Assembly (NCBI GenBank): GCA_035544675.1
Contig: DATKCA010000001.1
Coordinates: forward strand, 1-10,767
From: DATKCA01 sp035544675
GTDB taxonomy: Bacteria > Acidobacteriota > Thermoanaerobaculia > Gp7-AA8
Direction of reading: 5' to 3'
DNA length: 10,767 nt
Part shown: one piece after another, positions 7,675 to 10,767 of the stretch
How the letters are laid out: each line of letters begins with the position of its first letter
Numbering within the stretch: the first letter of the stretch is position 1
Notes under the pieces: model-generated
Database searches by the model: none
Seen by the model: the letters and a program-made list of their open reading frames with translations, nothing else
What the model was told of the DNA's origin: nothing
Translations under genes and position numbers: made by a program

Positions 7675-7760
7675 GTGGAGGACAGGCAATCTTGCCTGTC
7701 CTCGCTGGTCAGGCAGGATTGCCTGTCCTCGCTGGTCAGGCAGGATTGCCTGACCTCCAC
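7675..7760. repeat. REPIN-like element with three palindromes at a 27-bp period
   Basis: Three 22-bp palindromes start at 7680, 7707 and 7734, separated by the same 5-base spacer TCGCT. The outer two are perfect; the middle one carries one mismatch and combines the left arm of the third with the right arm of the first. The block is bounded by GTGG (7675-7678) and CCAC (7757-7760), each one base from its palindrome, and more widely by the 9-bp inverted repeat CTGTGGAGG / CCTCCACAG (7673-7681 / 7754-7762). The outer palindromes match those inside ggt at 21 of 22 and 22 of 22 bases. The element may help end transcription from the upstream pair of genes. Confidence 0.87.
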
Positions 7761-7791
7761 AGAAGCCGTCAATCGAAGGCGGATTTCACGA

Positions 7792-7812
7792 GGGCTCGGG
7801 CACGGGCTCGGG
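7792..7812 (+). promoter_or_regulatory. G-quadruplex motif upstream of the hydrolase gene
   Basis: Four GGG tracts are separated by the three-base loops CTC, CAC and CTC, a standard G3-L3 quadruplex pattern. It lies on the coding strand 29 bases before the hydrolase ATG, so it could form in the leader RNA if transcription begins upstream. Formation and effect are inference. Confidence 0.5.
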
Positions 7813-7841
7813 AAAGTCAAAGGCGCGCGTTCGAACCTCTC

Positions 7842-8687
7842 ATGGCGAACTGGCATTCGCACCACGCCGCCGTCAACGGCATCGACCTGCACTTCATCGA
7901 GGCGGGGACCGGCCCGCCGGTGATGCTTCTCCACGGATTCCCCGAGCATTCGTATTCGTGGCGGAAGCAGATCCCGGCGCTGGCCGCGGCCGGATTCCGC
8001 GCCATCGCTCCCGACCTGCGCGGCTACAACGAGTCGTCCAGGCCGCCTCGCGTCGAAGACTACCGGCTGACCGTCGTAGCGCAGGACATCGCCGCGCTGA
8101 TCGAGCACGTGGGTGCGCCGGTGGCCCTGGCCGGCCACGACTGGGGCGCGCTCACGGCCTGGTACGTGGCGATGACGCGACCGGAGCTGCTCCGAAAGCT
8201 GGTCATTCTCAACGTGCCGCACCCCGTGCCGTTCTCACGCGAGCTGCACCGGAGCACATCGCAGAAGCTCCGCATGGCCTATCAGCTCTTCTTCCGCCCG
8301 CCGTGGATTCCGGAGCTGCTGATGCCTGCCCTCCTGCCGCTCATGATGCGGAGGGCGGGCCGGTTCTCGGCGGAAGACATCGCCACGTACCGGGCGGCGT
8401 GGCGGAAGGAAGGTGCGCTGCGCGGGATGGCGAATTACTACCGCGCCATGGCCGTGAAGCAGAACCGCCGCGAGCTGCGCGAGCTGGTCCGCCGCATCGA
8501 CATCCCGACGCTGCTCATCTTTGCGAAGCACGAGCCGGTGTTCACGCGCGAGACGACGGAGGACTTCGACGAGTGGGTGCCGAACCTGCGCATCGCCCGC
8601 GTGGCGCGCGCCGGCCACTACGTGCAGACGGACCAGCCGGAGATCGTCAACGCGCTGCTGATCGAATTCCTGAGGCCTAAGGACTAA
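7842..8687 (+). CDS. Alpha/beta hydrolase, epoxide hydrolase type
   Basis: A 281-residue cytosolic alpha/beta hydrolase resembling microbial soluble epoxide hydrolases, which open epoxides to diols through an aspartyl ester. Motifs: the oxyanion loop HGFPEHSYSW at His31, the strand and turn APDLRGYNESS, the nucleophile elbow GHDWGA with Asp100, a helical cap with GALRGMANYYRAM supplying candidate tyrosines, and the catalytic His259 in RAGHYVQTDQPE. The acid expected on the loop after strand 7 is usually Asp; here IFAKHEPVF offers Glu231 instead. The ATG at 7842 (MANWHSHH) is used because homology begins just after it; the frame is open back to 7692 only through repeats. No strong ribosome binding site is visible. 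The gene ends in a heptamer repeat and converges on the S1-domain gene with 10 bases between stop codons. A related dehalogenase or esterase is possible. Confidence 0.88.
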   Translation: MANWHSHHAAVNGIDLHFIEAGTGPPVMLLHGFPEHSYSWRKQIPALAAAGFRAIAPDLRGYNESSRPPRVEDYRLTVVAQDIAALIEHVGAPVALAGHDWGALTAWYVAMTRPELLRKLVILNVPHPVPFSRELHRSTSQKLRMAYQLFFRPPWIPELLMPALLPLMMRRAGRFSAEDIATYRAAWRKEGALRGMANYYRAMAVKQNRRELRELVRRIDIPTLLIFAKHEPVFTRETTEDFDEWVPNLRIARVARAGHYVQTDQPEIVNALLIEFLRPKD

Positions 8688-8700
8688 GGCCTAAGGCCTA
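8673..8700. repeat. Four tandem AGGCCTA heptamers carrying two stop codons
   Basis: The units are AGGCCTA, AGGACTA, AGGCCTA and AGGCCTA, each with a palindromic AGGCCT core except the second. The TAA of the hydrolase gene (8685-8687) and the TAG of the convergent S1 gene (complement of 8698-8700) both come from repeat units, and the first two units encode the last residues of the hydrolase (RPKD). Confidence 0.85.
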
Positions 8701-10119
8701 GCCCTTCTTCTCCATGGCCCGCTTGAACGCCAGAGCCATGGCGCTCTCGCCGGGTTCCCCGGTGACATCGCCGCGCTGATCGTCCATGAACTTCACGTAC
8801 TCGTCGCGCTCGGCGGCGGCCTTGGCCGCATCCGCGGAAAGGGAGATGCGCTTGCGGCTGGCCTCGACGCTCATGATGCGCACGACGATCTTCTCGCCGG
8901 CGGTGTGAGCCTTGGAGGGATCGGCGCCCGGAGCGACCGTGATCTCCGAATTGGGGATGAGGCCGGTCAGGCCCGGCTCGAGCTGGACGAAGATTCCCGG
9001 CGCCGCGCCGTGATCGACGATGCCTTCGACGACCTTGCCGACGGGATAGCGCGAGCCCACGCTCTCCCACGGGTCGGTGACGGCCACCTCGCGCAGGGAG
9101 AGCGAAAGGCGCTTCTTGCCCGGATCGACTTCGCGCACCCAGCCGGTGACGCTCGAGCCGATGGCCACCGACTCATCGCCCTGCTTCACACCGAGAGGAA
9201 GCTGGGAGAGATGGACCAGGCCATCGAGACCTGGCTCGACTTCGACGAAATAGCCGAAGTCCGTGGAGCGGACGATCTTCCCGTTGAACTGCGCGCCGAC
9301 GGGATACCGGTCGGCGACGTCGGACCAGGGATCAGGCTCCTGGTCCTTCATCGACAGCGAGATGCGCTTGCCATCGTTGTCGACCTTGATGACCTTGACG
9401 CGGAGCTCCTGTCCGACGCTGACCAGCTCTTTCGGATCGGTGACGCGGCGGCGGCTCATCTCCGAGACGTGGAGCAGGCCGTCCACACCGCCCAGATCGA
9501 CGAAGGCGCCGAACTGCGTAATGGTCTTGACGCGTCCCGTCAGCTCGGCGCCGGGGACGATCGCCTTGCGAGTCTCCTGCGCGCGCGCCGCGGCCTCTTC
9601 CTTGATGAGCGCGGCACGCGACACGACGATGCGACGGCCGTCGTCCGACATCTCGGTGACGCGGAAGTCGTAGATCTGGTTCAGGAACGCATCGGGATTC
9701 TCGATCTTGCCGAGGGCGATCTGGGAGAGGGGGCAGAAAGCGCGGAGGCCGGCAACGCTGACGTCGAACCCGCCCTTGTTGCGCCCGCTGACCTTCCCCT
9801 GGACCGGGAGCCTGTTCTCGTACATCTGCCGCAACTGGTCGAGGGAGGCCTTGCCCTTCATCATCTTGCGCGAGATGCGGATCTCGGGTGAGGTCTTCAC
9901 GACCGTGCCCTCGACGCTGTCGCCGACCTCGAGCCCTTCGAGCTCGGAAGCGGACATCACGGCTTCCGAAGGTCCACCGTAGGAAACAAATGCGTCGTCG
10001 CCGGAGATCGACACGATCTGGCCGCGCAGCTGTTCCCCCTGTTCGGGGGTCTTGAAATTCAGGCTCGCTTCGAACGCTTCGGCAAAGCTCGCCTCGGCGT
10101 TGTCTCTCGTCTGCGTCAT
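8698..10119 (-). CDS. RNA-binding protein with five S1 domains, ribosomal protein S1-like
   Basis: A 473-residue protein made of five S1 (OB-fold) RNA-binding domains at about 28-86, 104-169, 189-258, 274-343 and 359-429, with a short N-terminal lead and an alanine- and charge-rich end (KAAAERDEYVKFMDDQRGD). Domain 3 is the most canonical (GRVKTITQFGAFVDLGGVDGLLHVSEMS, closing with GKRISLSMKD); domain 4 (FGYFVEVEPGLDGLVHLSQL) is also good; domain 1 is degenerate, as is usual for the ribosome-docking domains of S1. E. coli S1 has six domains, so this is either a shortened ribosomal protein S1 or a second S1-like protein that modulates translation or RNA stability. The ATG at 10119 is used; GAAAGG upstream is a weak, rather distant ribosome binding site. 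Its promoter region carries an inverted repeat. Confidence 0.9.
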   Translation of the reverse strand: MTQTRDNAEASFAEAFEASLNFKTPEQGEQLRGQIVSISGDDAFVSYGGPSEAVMSASELEGLEVGDSVEGTVVKTSPEIRISRKMMKGKASLDQLRQMYENRLPVQGKVSGRNKGGFDVSVAGLRAFCPLSQIALGKIENPDAFLNQIYDFRVTEMSDDGRRIVVSRAALIKEEAAARAQETRKAIVPGAELTGRVKTITQFGAFVDLGGVDGLLHVSEMSRRRVTDPKELVSVGQELRVKVIKVDNDGKRISLSMKDQEPDPWSDVADRYPVGAQFNGKIVRSTDFGYFVEVEPGLDGLVHLSQLPLGVKQGDESVAIGSSVTGWVREVDPGKKRLSLSLREVAVTDPWESVGSRYPVGKVVEGIVDHGAAPGIFVQLEPGLTGLIPNSEITVAPGADPSKAHTAGEKIVVRIMSVEASRKRISLSADAAKAAAERDEYVKFMDDQRGDVTGEPGESAMALAFKRAMEKKG

Positions 10120-10172
10120 GGGGGTTTTGATACCTTTCGAATGATTGCGTCTCGGTCCGTGAGATCGGCTGG

Positions 10173-10211
10173 GTTGCGTATCTTACAGGAATTCATCTGG
10201 AGGTACGCAAC
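10173..10211 (-). promoter_or_regulatory. Candidate S1 gene promoter within an inverted repeat
   Basis: On the minus strand TTGCGT (10210-10205) and TAAGAT (10185-10180) could be -35 and -10 elements, with a spacer of 19 bases, slightly long. A perfect 8-bp inverted repeat, GTTGCGTA (10173-10180) and TACGCAAC (10204-10211), brackets them: one arm covers the -35 and the other touches the end of the -10. That is a natural place for a dimeric repressor or an autoregulatory site. The leader would be about 50 bases. Confidence 0.4.
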
Positions 10212-10261
10212 TCGCGTTCCGGCTCAGAATCCGACCCGCCGAAAAATTTCATGGGCCCCTC

Positions 10262-10290
10262 TTGACGAACCGAAATCCCGAACACAGATT
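10262..10290 (+). promoter_or_regulatory. Possible plus-strand promoter for a small RNA
   Basis: TTGACG at 10262-10267 matches the -35 consensus at five of six positions. Seventeen bases later CAGATT (10285-10290) is a weak -10 with three of six matches. It is the best candidate start for the transcript that the terminator at 10490-10521 would end. Confidence 0.3.
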
Positions 10291-10296
10291 GAACGT

Positions 10297-10521
10297 CACC
10301 TTCAACCCGGATACGCCACGCACGATGACAACGGGTTGATGCGTCGCTTCGGAATGCGATGGGTTCTCGAAGCGGAGTGATCCGGATGCTCCCTGCAGCT
10401 GCCAACGGATCACGAAGGTTTCGAAGAGGCAGGGCTCGTCGAGCAGTCGGTTCGGATGCCCTCTGGTGGCTGTTAACGAATCGAGAATGGACCCGCGGGG
10501 CCAGAGACCGCGGGTCTTTTT
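10297..10521 (+). ncRNA. Candidate structured small RNA of about 225 bases
   Basis: No coding gene on the plus strand leads into the strong terminator at 10490-10521, so something short must be transcribed here. The interval holds a hairpin with perfect 8-bp arms GTGATCCG (10377-10384) and CGGATCAC (10406-10413), extended beyond an internal loop by TCGAA (10367-10371) pairing with TTCGA (10420-10424). It does not match the conserved parts of tmRNA, RNase P, SRP RNA or a tRNA that I can recognise by eye. A short ORF at 10141-10380 has no ribosome binding site and overlaps the S1 promoter, so an RNA product is preferred. The 5' end is a guess from the promoter. Confidence 0.35.
10490..10521 (+). 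terminator. Intrinsic terminator
   Basis: Perfect 9-bp arms GACCCGCGG (10490-10498) and CCGCGGGTC (10508-10516) enclose a 9-base loop, followed at once by TTTTT and a T-rich tail. The T-run is on the plus strand only, so it ends rightward transcription. Confidence 0.85.
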
Positions 10522-10552
10522 CTTCTGTTTCGCTCCGTCGGACACACTGTAT

Positions 10553-10714
<162 letters not shown>

Positions 10715-10722
10715 TAGTTGAT

Positions 10723-10762
10723 GCGCTCGTGCCCGCTCCCGGCTTTTGACTGATACGAGCGC
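10723..10762. repeat. Inverted repeat enclosing the inverted 14-mer copy
   Basis: GCGCTCGT (10723-10730) and ACGAGCGC (10755-10762) are perfect 8-bp inverted arms around 24 bases that contain CCGGCTTTTGACTG (10739-10752), the inverted copy of the 14-mer at 7638-7651. With the window ending five bases later, its role for a gene to the right cannot be judged. Confidence 0.6.
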
Positions 10763-10767
10763 GCCGC

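Noticed and set aside
7675..7760. CRISPR-like array
   Set aside because: The repeats are palindromes separated by an identical 5-base spacer; there are no unique spacers of 25-40 bases and no cas gene.
7692..7841. N-terminal extension of the hydrolase through the REPIN-like element
   Set aside because: The added residues are repeat-encoded (two GQAGLP units) with no ribosome binding site at 7692; the hydrolase fold starts after 7842.
10141..10380. Plus-strand open frame of 79 codons
   Set aside because: No ribosome binding site, no recognisable motif, and it overlaps the promoter region of the S1 gene.
10430..10475. T-arm-like sequence GGTTCGGATGCC suggesting a tRNA
   Set aside because: The flanking bases do not form the T stem, and no acceptor or anticodon stem can be built around it.

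Overview
The window is high-GC bacterial DNA. It carries seven protein genes, one cut by the left edge, plus an unusual load of small repeats. The gene set (secreted gamma-glutamyltransferase, sorbosone-dehydrogenase-type sugar dehydrogenase, MgtE, CPA2 antiporter, epoxide-hydrolase-like enzyme, five-domain S1 protein) together with palindromic and heptameric repeats suggests an environmental Gram-negative, perhaps Acidobacteriota. That placement is an impression from gene style, not a demonstrated assignment.

Layout. 1-1770 (-): secreted gamma-glutamyltransferase, C-terminus outside the window, with a palindromic element translated in frame inside it. 1771-2028: the divergent intergenic region, almost wholly filled by a CCGG-NAA / CCGG-TTN heptamer array whose two ends are inverted copies. 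2029-3279 (+): PQQ-type sugar/sorbosone dehydrogenase, exported. 3417-4640 (+): MgtE magnesium transporter, whose stop codon abuts that of a CPA2 cation/proton antiporter with an RCK module (4641-6617, -). 6706-7637 (+): a two-gene unit of a basic, histone-tail-like protein and a small DUF883/ElaB-like protein with a C-terminal membrane anchor. 7638-7841: a repeat-packed gap with a REPIN-like element between two copies of a G-rich 15-mer, the second extending into a G-quadruplex motif. 7842-8687 (+): alpha/beta hydrolase of the epoxide hydrolase type. 8698-10119 (-): protein with five S1 domains. 10120-10767: the S1 promoter region with an inverted repeat, a possible small RNA ending at a clear intrinsic terminator on the plus strand, a second heptamer array, and a hairpin at the window edge.

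The genes do not form one pathway; they are separate housekeeping, transport and envelope genes in short units. The notable content is the repeats. There are two copies of a GTGG-N-palindrome ... palindrome-N-CCAC element, the arrangement known for REP doublets (REPINs), and one lies in frame inside ggt. Three 7-bp tandem repeats with palindromic cores are also present: two CCGG arrays and one short AGGCCTA array that supplies the stop codons of two convergent genes. No transposase, integrase, CRISPR array, tRNA or rRNA gene is visible.
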